From: Vandiemenella viatica
Taxonomy: Eukaryota; Arthropoda; Insecta; Orthoptera; Morabidae
DNA: 64,000 nt
Direction of reading: 5' to 3'
NCBI GenBank assembly: GCA_031002005.1
Contig: CM061919.1
Coordinates: 177,675,121-177,739,120, forward strand
Shown here in pieces: positions 10,301 to 22,300 of this stretch; position 1 is the stretch's first letter; each line of letters starts with the position of its first letter. The notes beneath the pieces are model-generated. The model was not told the DNA's origin and searched no databases. It was given only the letters and a program-made list of their open reading frames with translations. The position numbers were made by a program, and so were the translations under genes.

Positions 10301-13300
10301 TGTTTCCCTTGAGTGCTAATTAGTTTCTGGAAAGCTTGTTGTGTATATTTTACAGGGTGAGATACCTCTCAGTAGCTCATTCTTTTAGTTCCTCACTGAA
10401 TTCCCTTCTCACTCTGTTTTGTTAGATTACTTTATGAGATTTACTAACTGGAAGTCCTTAATAGCTTCATACAGTTTTGTGAGCAATTTCTAATGATTCA
10501 ATGCATCATATGCTGCAGTTGTGTCTATAAAAGCCACTCCAGTTACTAGTTTCTTCTCATCATTCTCAATATGTCTGAGACCCAATATTTTGACGCATCA
10601 TGCTTTTTCAGGTCTAATAATCAATAACTGATGCTATTCCACTTAAGATGGTGCATTCATAGTCCTTATGTATCTGATAAAGAACAAAACTGAATGAATA
10701 CTTTTTTGTTCTGTAGATTCCATTCCTGTTTTCAGTAATGCTTTCTATCACAACTTTGCCAGCTGCTGGGTCATTGTGCACTTGCTTATCAACTTTAACG
10801 ACAAATTTTATTTTTTTGGGTCAAAGTGCTTAATTTTTTCAATTCTGATGTAGCCTGTGCAAGCAGTTCTATTCACATTCAGATTTTGTTTCCTACATGT
10901 TTCTGCTTATCTTCTTTCTGATTAATTTTCCCATTGAATACCAGTTGTTGAGCAATCTGATTTGCAATTACATGAGTTGACAGGTGAAGGGGCACTTGTT
11001 AGGTCATTACTCAAGTTGTTGATCACTCTTTAAGCCCTTCTATTGTTGTTTCATGCCATTATCAGCAAGAAGTTCAATCCATCTTTCCTTTCTTCTTTCA
11101 GATACACTTCTTATCAGATCTTCTACATCTTCAAGTTTCTTCTGAGAAAGGGCCATTGTCATAAATTGGTTAGTAATCTCTCAGCAAACCCAGGGAATTT
11201 GAATTAAGACCAGATATAACAGTTTGATATTCATAAGAAACAAATCTACAGGATATTTCCTTTGTGAGCTTCACAAAATCAACTTCTCTATCCAGTTCAG
11301 TGCAGAACTATCCCATCTGGCTTTCTTAAAGTAGAAGCAATGTTTGAAAAGGCACTGCTTCATAACTAATGGTTCCCTTGATAGCACTTTTTCTGTATCC
11401 CTGTAATGAACTCTTCTGGTTAGGCTGCTGATTCACTTTTGAAGAAATTTTCTAGATTAAACCCTCATTGCCACATTCAATTGCTAATAGATAGTTATAG
11501 TTAAGGTTCAGGAATAAATAAAAAACCTGCTGCCCACTTCACCAACTCTTTGCTGTTCTCGTCTGTATTATTATTTTCCTCAGCAGGATTTGCATGTTGT
11601 TTTTGTAAGTCGTATGCACTCGTTTTACATTGATGTTCAGTTTAGCAAACACACCACTGCCATACAATGTATTGAGTCACTCTATAATCAACTTCATTTC
11701 CTCTACTTTTGTTTTTCTATTCTCTTGTTTTTTTTTTGTTGTTTTTTTTAACAGTTAGAATGTTAACTTCAGAAGTGATTGAAGTTGCCAAAACTTTGAG
11801 CTTAGTAGGTTTTTTTAATATTGTTCCACAGTGTTTGATGGATTGGCCCTGTCACTGCGACAGCATTGCCCATGATACACTTGACTGCAGCTTTCATTCT
11901 CTTTCAATTCCATGATATATGTGAAGGCCCCAGATATTTGTTTGCAACAATTTTTGTCATGTCTTAGAAAAGAATTAAGTTCTGGTTCTATTTCACCATA
12001 CTAACAAGTAGGGGAGAAACTGATCAGAAACATTTAATAACCAGATTTTAGACAATCTTCTTGAAAAATATTTTCTATTTTTATGCCCAAATACATAACT
12101 AACTTAAATAAGGACCAAGAATGTAACGTGTGGCAGGTCGTGGGGGCGCTGATCGCTCCTGTCTGCTACAGTTTTATCGAGCCTTTGTATGGTCGCGTCT
12201 CGAGTATGGTTGCATCGTATACGGTTCGGCATGGGAAAGTTATCTTCGGATACTGGATAGTGTCCACCATGCTGGAATTCGGCTCACCACTGGTGCATAT
12301 CGCACCAGCCCTATTGTCAGTGTTTGTGCTGACTCGGGCGAGGCGCCGCTTACCATCCGCCGGCGACTCCTCATGGTGTGACACTACCTGCAGGTTGCCA
12401 TAACACCTGGCAGTCCCGTGTACGACATAGTTCTGCATCCCAACTACGAGTGGCTGTATACCAACCGGCATAGAGCCACTAAACCGTTCAGCTACCGTAC
12501 AAAGGCTATTTTAGAGCAATACAGATTCGAGCTTCCCTCTTTTTATCACCAGGGTTGGAGTAAATCTCCTCCCTGGCTTTTTAAAGAGGCCCAGAATAAT
12601 TTTAGATCTGTCTCGGTATAACAAATTGTTTACCGCTGACAGGGTTTTATTAATATATTTAAAGATATTTTAAACCAGTATCGCACGTTTACCCCGGTTT
12701 ATACAGATGGGTCTAAGCAGGCTAACGGAGTTGGTTGCTCCGTAGTGTTCCCTCGAGCGACTTACACATTCAAACTTGACGGCAAGTTCAGCGTTTACAC
12801 CGCCGAGTGCTACGCCGTGTTAAAGTCTCTCCAGCATATGACCGTAATGTGCAATAAGTGTTTCATCATATGCTGTGATTCCCTCAGCTGTATTCAGGCC
12901 ATAGGAAATATGTACCCAGCAGACCGTCTAATCCAAGACATCCAGGACACCCTCCTTTCCCTCCAATCTCATGGAAAGGAGGTTTTATTCTGCTGGGTAC
13001 CCGGCCATGTGGGAATCGGGGAACGAGGCAGCTGATGTAGCTGCCAAGTTAGCTTGCGGCAAGGTCAGAATCGACTTCGCTCCGGTCCCAAAGTCAGACC
13101 TTGCCTCGGCGGCGAAGAGATTTGTTTTTGATGTTTGGCAGAGGCAATGGCTGGAAGTTGAGCTCAGCCGTGGAGCAGCTCCTTCCAGTGGGCGAGGAGG
13201 GATGAGGTTCTCCTTACTCGCCTCCGTATAGGGCATTGTCCTCTGACTCATAGCTTTCTTCTCTGCCGAGAGGACCCTCCGGAATGTGATACTTGTAGTG

Positions 13301-16300
13301 TACCTTTGACAGTATGCCACATTTTAACAGAATGTGAACTGTTTTTAGATTTAAGGGCAGACGTTGGCCTAGCCAATGATCTGTCCCTTATTTTAAACGA
13401 TGACTGTGACAATGTTGCTAAGGTTTTAAAGTTTTGTAGCTTGGCCGGTCTTGTCCCAAAAATTTTGGGCAGATCGGCCTAGGTTTTAGATTGGATTGGT
13501 GGCCTTTTACAACCACCAATCCGTTTACTGTTTTTAGTGGTGTCATTGTTAATTTGGCTGGCCCTTTTACAGCCAACCAGTCAATATATGTGTTTCTACA
13601 TTTTGTGGCCTTTCGACAGTCATAGTTTTAGTTTCATGTTTTATTTTGCCGCCTGTGTGGCCGACCTCCTTACAGTCGGCCATGCAGACGATATGTGTGT
13701 CAGTATTTTAGTATTTTTATTGTGCTGTCTCTGTTGCCGACCTCTCTACAGTCGGCCGCAGAGACGGCAATTTTGCCACGTTGTCACGCCAAGTATAAGT
13801 TAGGGCGCCAATAGCCTCGATGTTGACACGCCCTAAAGCCCGAACAACAACAAGAATGTAACCATTGCTTGCCACAGATATCATCACGGTGGTACAGAAA
13901 TTCAACAATGAAATGTAAATTCTTTTTCAACAGAACAACAAGATGTATACTAGGTAGGTGTCATATGAAATAACTTTAATGTGGGCTTTAAATATCAATG
14001 AATAAACAACCATCACTTAGAAAGAAAATGTTGCTTTGGTGCTATAGCCGTTTGTACATAGTGCTTCTTGACAAAGGACTTTTTCCAAAATTTCACTTTT
14101 TGAGTGTTTATGGCCTCACATCTTCTATGGTAGGTGATGATTCCATCCAGCTGGGAAGAGACCAAAAGGTACTATATCAAATTGGGGGTGGGAGGAGCTG
14201 CCCAGTTTACAGTGGTTGGCAATGTTTCACTGCTAACATTGAGGAATGGCTGCTATAAAACAGTCTGACAAAGTATAAGAAAGAAACAAAAAAAATTTCT
14301 CCCCCCACCATCGTTTCAAACTCCATCCTCCTGCCTGTTTCATCTATGTTTCATTTATATGGCAGGTCAGGATGTATGCACATCTTTCCTCCTGCCGTAT
14401 CTCACCTCCTACATGACTAAGGTTATTAACCAAAATATTGTGAATTTTGTTTGTATTTTTACACGCCTTTCATTTCACGTGCCTGCCTTCATCTGTGGCA
14501 AGTGATGGGTTATTTTTCTCTATGCTATAAACAGAAATTTAAGTTATTTGTGTTAAAGTTTGGTTGTGTGAACAGAAATGTGATGGTTGCTATTATTGTG
14601 GAGCATCGTTTCCGTGCATTAATCCTGACTGATAATGGATTTGTAGTCAATCCTTTGAAGCAGGATAGTGGTTGTGAATTAAATGAAAAGTTTTACAAAT
14701 TTAGGAGGGGATTACCTGTTGGGTTACCTGCAGTAGAGAGTCAGTTCATAGTGATAACTAGTAAGACTGGAAATCAGCACCCTGTGCTATTCTCACCTCA
14801 GGTAATTGTTTGATAAGGTGTTAAATCATCTCCCAATTGATAAAGCAGTTGACCAGATGTTGTACCAGATGAGGTGATAGATATTTTAGATTGAGTGTTA
14901 ACTTAGGGAAAAAAAAATAAATTGAACAATGTTCCAAAGAGGACAGAGTATTTTGTAGAAAAAGAATCTTATGTCAAAGTATTGGAAAAGATATGTTTAT
15001 TACTTTCTTTGTTATTTTGTAATGGTCATTGTTGTGTAATGGAAAAGATGGGACTGTAGAACTAAATCTTGTTGAATGCCATCCTCGTTTTTTAAAAAAT
15101 TAATAATTCGAATTTCATTACTTTCCTAGAAATGAATGGGGAAATACTTTTGATTCTTTTTTTATGTATAATTTAAACCACCAATTCATTTAATTTGATT
15201 AGATCGAAAGGTCTCCAAATGTCACTAAGGATGAATCTGTAAACTACTATAAGTGACTGTAAAGAAAAGCACATTAGAAATATCTGGCCAGGTGACTGAA
15301 TTTCTTTTTTCTTTTCTTAAGATGTTACCAGCAGCTCTGACTATGGCTGTGGAGGAAGATGTGGAGTTTAGACGGGGATTGCCAGTTGGTTACCTGCAAT
15401 ACATGGGATCAGTTCATAGTGATAAGACTGGAGATCAGCGTAGGGATGCTTTCATTACACAGCTGAGGAGATTGTTTGATAAGGTGTTAAATCATCTCCC
15501 ATTTGATGCAGCAGTTGATCAGATGGCTAAAGGCTTCATGCATGATGCTTTCCCTCCTACATTGACAGAAGGTGAGTTGTTTTATTTCTTTATATTTTGT
15601 GCTCATTTTGGACTGAAAGTTAGTGGTTCTGACTGAGCCTGGTGGGTGAACTCTTAATTCTCTGGTTGGGCATTTGAGATGATAGATGTTGAAATCCCTG
15701 TCTGGCCACGTAGATTTCGGTTTTCTATGGTTTCTGAAATCACTTCAGGTGACTGCAAGGATTGGGATGGTTCCTTCAAAAGCCATGGCTGAATTCCTTA
15801 CAAGTCCTTGGGCCACAACCATTCCCAGCTTTAATGGTCCCAGTATCGACAAGCTGTAAAGCCTGAACAAAAGAAAATAGTTGCTCAATAGTTTTTTTTT
15901 TTCGGTGAAATTAATGTGATTGTACTGAGGAGAGTGAATTATTTTGAAGTAAATGGTAATATATAAATAAAAAATCTAACTTGCTGATCTAATTTAGACA
16001 TAGAACATAAATACTTCTTCAGATCTTCATTGGTTTGTCTTGCTTTGACAAAGTGATTTAAGCTATTTGATATTGAACAGAACAATGATTCCAGTAATTG
16101 TCCATTTTAGTTAGCACATGAAAAAATTTGCCTGAAACAATTTTTTGTGTGTTCATTCCTTTTGCTTATATCATCAGTTTTTTTTTTAATGTTATGATTT
16201 AGTGTTTTCCTAGATATTACCCATGATTTTGTATGGTGTGGACCTAGAATTTTATTGTTAGAATTTGATATAGAAAGCTATGATTATGTAAAAGGTGTTG

Positions 16301-19300
16301 CAAAAAGTACAAAGCATGATAATATGACGGGGAAGCCATCACCATACCATACCATTCTACCATTGAACCTGCCTATTGAAGAGGACCAATTTGCATCATG
16401 TTTGTTGCAAAGTTGTGGTTCATCGAGGTTGAGCATCAGTAGTTCGGGAAACCCAACTTTTAATTTATAAGAAGGTATTCCTGATAACTCCAAACAGTAA
16501 AAGAACTCTGTGGGATATGTGGTAACTTGTGCAGTATCTGTTACATTATTCTACTTTTTCACCTTTCACTTGTGACATTATTTTTTCATTTATTTGTCTA
16601 ACAGTTTCTTCAGTGGGTGCTAAAATTGCTTGTCTGTACATGAAATTTGTGAACACATAATGCACAAATTGATTGAGAGAGAAACAAAGCCCGAGCAACT
16701 GATATAACATAAAAAAAAAAGTAAATGCGTATGACGTTGGGCAGAATTATTCAGCCACCTGCATCACACAATTAACTACACATTCCGCATCTGTCATGGA
16801 ATCTGAACCACAGAACAGCCTGGCATCACTCATGTGATCAAACACAACTACACTCCTGGAAATTGAAATAAGAACACCATGAATTCATTGTCCCAGGAAT
16901 GGGAAACTTTATATACACATTCCTGGGGTCAGATACAACACATGATCACACAGACAGAACCATAGGCACATAGACACAGGCAACAGAGCATGCACAATGT
17001 CGGCACTAGTACCGTGTATATCCTCCTTTCGCAGCAATGCAGGCTGCAACTCTCCCATGGAGACGATTGTAGAGGTGCTGGATGTAGTCCTGTGGAACGG
17101 CATGCCAAGCCATTTCCACCTGGCGCCTCAGCTGGACCAGCGTTCGTGCTAGACGTGCAGACCGCGTGAGACGACGTTTCATCCAGTCCCAAACATGCTC
17201 AATGGGGGACAGATCCGGAGATCTCGCTGGCCACTTACACCTTCTAGAGCACGTTGGGTGGCACGGGATACATGTGGACGTGCATTGTCCTGTTGGAACA
17301 GCATGTTCCCTTGCCGGTCTAGGAATGGGTTCGATGACGGTTTGAATGTACCGTGCACTGTTCAGTGTCCCCTCAACGATCACCAGAGGTGTACGGCCAG
17401 TGTAGGAGATCGCTCCCCACACCATGATGCCGGGTGTTGGCCCTGTGTGCCTCGGTTGTATGCAGTCCTGATTGTGGCGCTCACCTGCACGGCGCCAAAC
17501 ACGCATACGTCCATCATTGGCACCAAGGCAGAAGCGACTCTCAGCACTGAAGACGACACATCTCCATTCGTCCCTCCATACACGCCTGTCGCGACACCAC
17601 TGGAGGTGGGCTGCACGATGTTGGGGCGTGAGCGGAAGATGACCTAACGGTGCGCGGGACCGTAGCCCAGCTTCATGGAGACGGTTGCGAATGGTCCTCT
17701 CTGATACCCCAGGAGCAACAGTGTCCCTAATTTGCCGGGAAGTGGCGGTGCGGTCCGCTACGGCACTGCGTAGGATGCGACGGTCTTGGCGTGCGTCCGT
17801 GCGTCGCTGCTGTCTGGACCCAGGTCGATGGGCACGTGCACCTTCCGCCGACCACTGGCGACAACATCGATGTACTGTGGAGACCTCATGCCCCACATGT
17901 TGAGCAATTCGGCGGTACGTCCACGCGGCCTCCCGCATGCCCACTATACCCCCTCGCTCAAAGTCCGTCAACTGCACATACGGTTCACGTACACGCTGTC
18001 GCGGCATGCTACCAGTGTTAAAGACTGAGATGGAGCTCCGTATGCCACGGCAAACTGGCTGACACTGACTGCGGCGGTGCCCAACCGCTGCGCAGCTAGC
18101 GTCATTCGACGGCCAACACTGCTGTTCCTGGTGTGTCCGCTGTGCCGTGCGTTTGATCATTGCTTGTACAGCCCTCTCGTAGTGTCCGGAGCAAGTATGG
18201 TGGGTCTTACACACCGGCGTCAATGTGTTCTTATTTCAATTTCCAGGAGTGTATTAAAAATTCCTTGCCCACTGGGATTTGAACCCAGGACTGAATCCCA
18301 AACTTTTGAGCCTCCAGGCCAATCACCTAATTAGCATTACAGAGATTTAATTTAATTTAATTGCAATGGAGCACATGCTCCGGTGGCAATTTCTCTACGC
18401 ACCCAACTTCCCCCTATCCTGCACTCACCTACATTTGCCCTCTACAAATTTTAACTTTAAATTCTTTTAACGTTTTCGGTAAGTTATTCATCATTTCCCT
18501 TGGTAACTCATTACAATCCCTGACACCCTTACCTAAAAAAGAAAATCTTCCTACGCCCTTGTGCCTGAAATCGAGTGCCAGCTTGTGGTCATGGTCATCT
18601 TTTCCCTTCCATGAACTACTTTTCATACCTTTCCATGCCTCATCACCAGTATACACCTTGTACACTCCCATGACCCTGTTCTTCCTCCTCCTGTCTTGAC
18701 ATTCCAGCTCCTTTATCATATCTGTCACTGATAGCATTCTGCGATAATTTCCAGAAACAAATCTAGCAGCTCTTTTTTGCACCCTCTCTAATTCCTGTAT
18801 TAGATACGCAAAAATGTGGGTTCAGTACTACACTACCATATTCGAGCAATGGTCTGACCAAAGTTTTGTAACCCAATTCCTTTACTTCTCTCGTGCATCC
18901 CCTCATCACTCTCTCCAACAAGTGTAGAATTTTGAAACCTTTTCCTACCACCTGTCCAATGTGTCCTGCCCAGTTAAGCTTGTTATCAAATGTAATGCCA
19001 AGATTTCAGCAAGCAATTCTTTCCCCACCTTATATTCATAATTAACCTTTTCTTTTTTATTTGTGTATCTAATTAGTGGACTCTTCTTTGCATTTATCTT
19101 AATCCCATGTTTACCAACCCAACTAGATATCCTGTCCATATCACCCTACAACTGTTTACAGTCCTCTATTGTTTTGATTGTTTTGTACAGCATTATATCA
19201 TCTGCAAACAATCTAATTTCAGATAGCAAACAATCAGCACAATTATTTCCTTCCATGAACTACTTTTCATACCTACTGCAATATCTTTCCATGCCTCATC

Positions 19301-22300
19301 GCCAGTATATGCCCTGTACACTCCCATGACCCTCCTCATCCTCCTCCTGTCTTGCAATGAATCCCATTCCAGCTCCTTTATCATACCCGTTGATGAAGGG
19401 TTTATCCCGAAAATTACTTTATTATTTGTGTTTGTGTCTTTTCTGTGTGTTCGCGCCCCACATTCATCATCTAAAGGTAAGTGGTGGCTCATTTCCCTAT
19501 CCTAATTTGATATATATAGTTACCAGGTAATAATAGGAGCTAATTAGCTAATGGATTTACAAAAAATGGATAGCGAAATGAACCACCTTACCACTTACCT
19601 TAGATGATGGTCTCCGTATCCTGCACCACACTCCCTCCATGATGTTCACCTGTTGACGAAGGGCCAAATCCCGAAATATTCATAGTTTTTCCTGTTTTTT
19701 GTGTTTATTTGTGTGTTCACCCCATGATACCATCATTTAAGGTAAGTGGTGGTTCATTTCGCTATCCCTTTGTGTGTGTGTGTGTATATATGTGTGTGTG
19801 TATATATATATATAATAGTAGCTTCTTCCCTTCCTAATGATGCATAGTGTTTCATTGTCAAATTTCATCAATAGTGGTTTAGCTGGTTACTCATGAAAAT
19901 TTAACAGACAGTTACTTTTGCATTTACATTGAAGAGCCAAAGAAATTGGTACACCTGCCTAATATTGTGTAGGGCCCCCACGAGCACACAGAAGTGCTGC
20001 AACACAATGTGACGTGGACTCAACTAATATCTGAAGTAGTGATGGAAGGAATCAACACCATGCATCCTGCAGGACTGTCAATTAATCCACAAGAGTAGGG
20101 GGTGGAGATCTCTTCTGAATGGCACTTTGCAAGGCATCCCAGATATGCTCATGTCTTAGGAGTTTGGTGGCCACCGGAGGTGTTTAAACTCGGAAGAGTG
20201 TTCCTGGAGCCACTCTTTAGCAATTCTGGACTTGTGGGGTGTTTCAAGAAGTGGAAGCAGTGGCTTTACCATGTGATGAGAAAGGTATGGAATCAGGGCG
20301 CAACTCCTGAAGACTGGAAAACAGGAATAATTATACCTATATTCAAAAAAGGGAGCAGGAAGGAGTTTAAGAACTATAGAGCTATTACACTGATGTGCCA
20401 CTGTGCCAAAGTGTATGAGAAGATCATTGAAAAAAAAAGATACATGGCAGGATGGACACAGGGCTAAGGGAAGAGCAGTATGGCTTCAGAACAGGGAGAT
20501 TGAAGGTAGGCCTCATATGTGCCATAAGACAGCAGCAGGAAAAATATTATGAGTATGGAAAGGATCCACTGTTGGTATTTCTCTATGTTGAGAAAGCATA
20601 TGATTGTGTACACAGGAGTAAGTTATGGAAGGCCTTGGAGAACAGAGGAGTTCCCAAAGAAACCATCAGGAGAGTGATGGAACTGTACCAAGGAAGTGTG
20701 AGCTATATGAAGATAGGGGAAGGAAGATCAGATTGACTGGAACAAAGGTATGAACTAAAACAAGGAAGTGCCATACCACCACTATTATTTATTGTAATCA
20801 TGGATGATATAATGCAGAAGGTGGCAGTGAGGATGGGAGAGGAAAACATGAAGGTGATGGCTTTTGTGGATGATCTGGGGAGGTGGTGAAGAGGAAGTGC
20901 AGCGGCAGTTGGATGTATGGACAGACAGCGTGGAGGAATATGGCCTGAAATTTAACGCGAGTACATAACAACCAGAAGGACGGTGGTTTGAATCTCCGTC
21001 CGGGCATCCAGATTTGGGTTTTCCATGCTTTCGCAAATCACTCCAGGCAAATGCCAGGATGCTTCCTTAAAAAAAGGCCATGGCCGAACTCCTTCCCATT
21101 CCATGCCCATATCCATTCCCATCTCTAAAGACCTCGCTGTTGAGAGACGTAAAGCAGTTAAAAGGTAACAACCGGAAAGAAGAATAGGTTAACCCAGGGA
21201 ATTGTGATGGCAGGGGAACAACTAAAGAAGGTAAACAGGTTCAAGTACTTGGGGAGTGTATTAGAGGAATGTGGAGGAAATGATGGCGAGATAAATGAAA
21301 GAGGAAGGCAAGCAGAGGTGTTTCTAAGGAGCATTAGAAGCCTGATATGGAATAAAGATGTGCCACAGAGAAGCAAAAGAGTAATCTATCATACATACTA
21401 TGTGCCTATCTTGACTTATGCTGCTAAAACATTAACAATGAGGTAGTGGGACATCAGCAAAGTACAAGCAAACAAAATGAAGTTTTTAAGAGGTAAAATG
21501 GGAGTTACAAAAATGGACAGAATAAGAAATGAAGTGATTAGATGCACCATAAAAAAGGAACCTATGCAGGAAAGGGCAGAGAGGACCAGGCTGAGATGGT
21601 ATGGACATGTAAAGAGAATGGAGGTTCAGAGAATCCCTAGAAAAATCCACGAAATTAAGATGCATGGTAAACAACACAGAGAAAGACCAAGAGATGGATG
21701 ACTGAAAGGAGTGGAGGACTGTGTACGGAAGAGAGGAGAGGACTGGAACAAGATGGTGTCAGAGAGGTGGTGGGAAGAAAGAAGGAAATGGAGAGTCTTG
21801 TTCATGAAGCAGACCCGAAGAGAGGCTGGAAACTGTCAATGATGATTGGGGGGGGGGGGGGTCGCATTGTCCTGTTGGAATTTCCCAAGTCCATCGGAAT
21901 GCACAATGGACATGAATGGATGCGGGTGATCAGCTAAGATGTGTACGTATGTGTCACCTATCAGAGTCATATCTAGACGTATCAGGGGTCCCATGACACT
22001 CCATCTGCACATGCCCCACACTATTACAGAGCCTCCACCAGCTTAAACAGTCTCCTGCTGACATGCAGGGTCCATAAATTGATGAGGTTGTCTCCATAAC
22101 CGTACACTTCCATCCGCTCAATACATTTGGAAATGAGACTTGTCAAACCAGGCAACATGTTTCCAATCATCAACAGTCCAATGTCGGTGTTGACAGGCCC
22201 AGGCGAGGCGTAAGCTTTGTGTCATGCACGCGACAAGGGTACACGAGTGTGCCTTCAGCTCCAAAAGCCCATATTGATGATGTTTCGTTGAATGGTTCAC

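Larger units (their letters stand above)
9030..11700 (-). mobile_element. Old, decayed LINE (EN-RT-RNase H type) in a NO66 intron
   Basis: Minus-strand translation across stops gives GVAFIDTTAAYDALNH at about 10500-10550, which is the RT motif carrying the first catalytic Asp. It is followed by KLLTKLYEAIKDFQLVNLIK. The C-terminal cysteine-rich tail is visible at 9041-9150 (NCGEIQTPDHFLQHPNIETF), typical of LINE ORF2 ends. Stops and indels are dense, so this is the most decayed LINE here. It is interrupted by a hAT MITE (9211-9475) and a SINE (9755-9985). The outer boundaries are approximate. Confidence 0.65.

Noticed and set aside
14451..14813. Alternative NO66 exon that is still functional
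   Set aside because: The resemblance to the 15322 exon is broken by indels and the matching splice sites are absent.
17195..17647. 150-codon plus-strand frame
   Set aside because: Antisense shadow of the Tc1 transposase; no motif of its own.
18262..18335. Functional tRNA gene
   Set aside because: B-box-like sequence is present but no clean cloverleaf or acceptor stem could be drawn; SINE head more likely.
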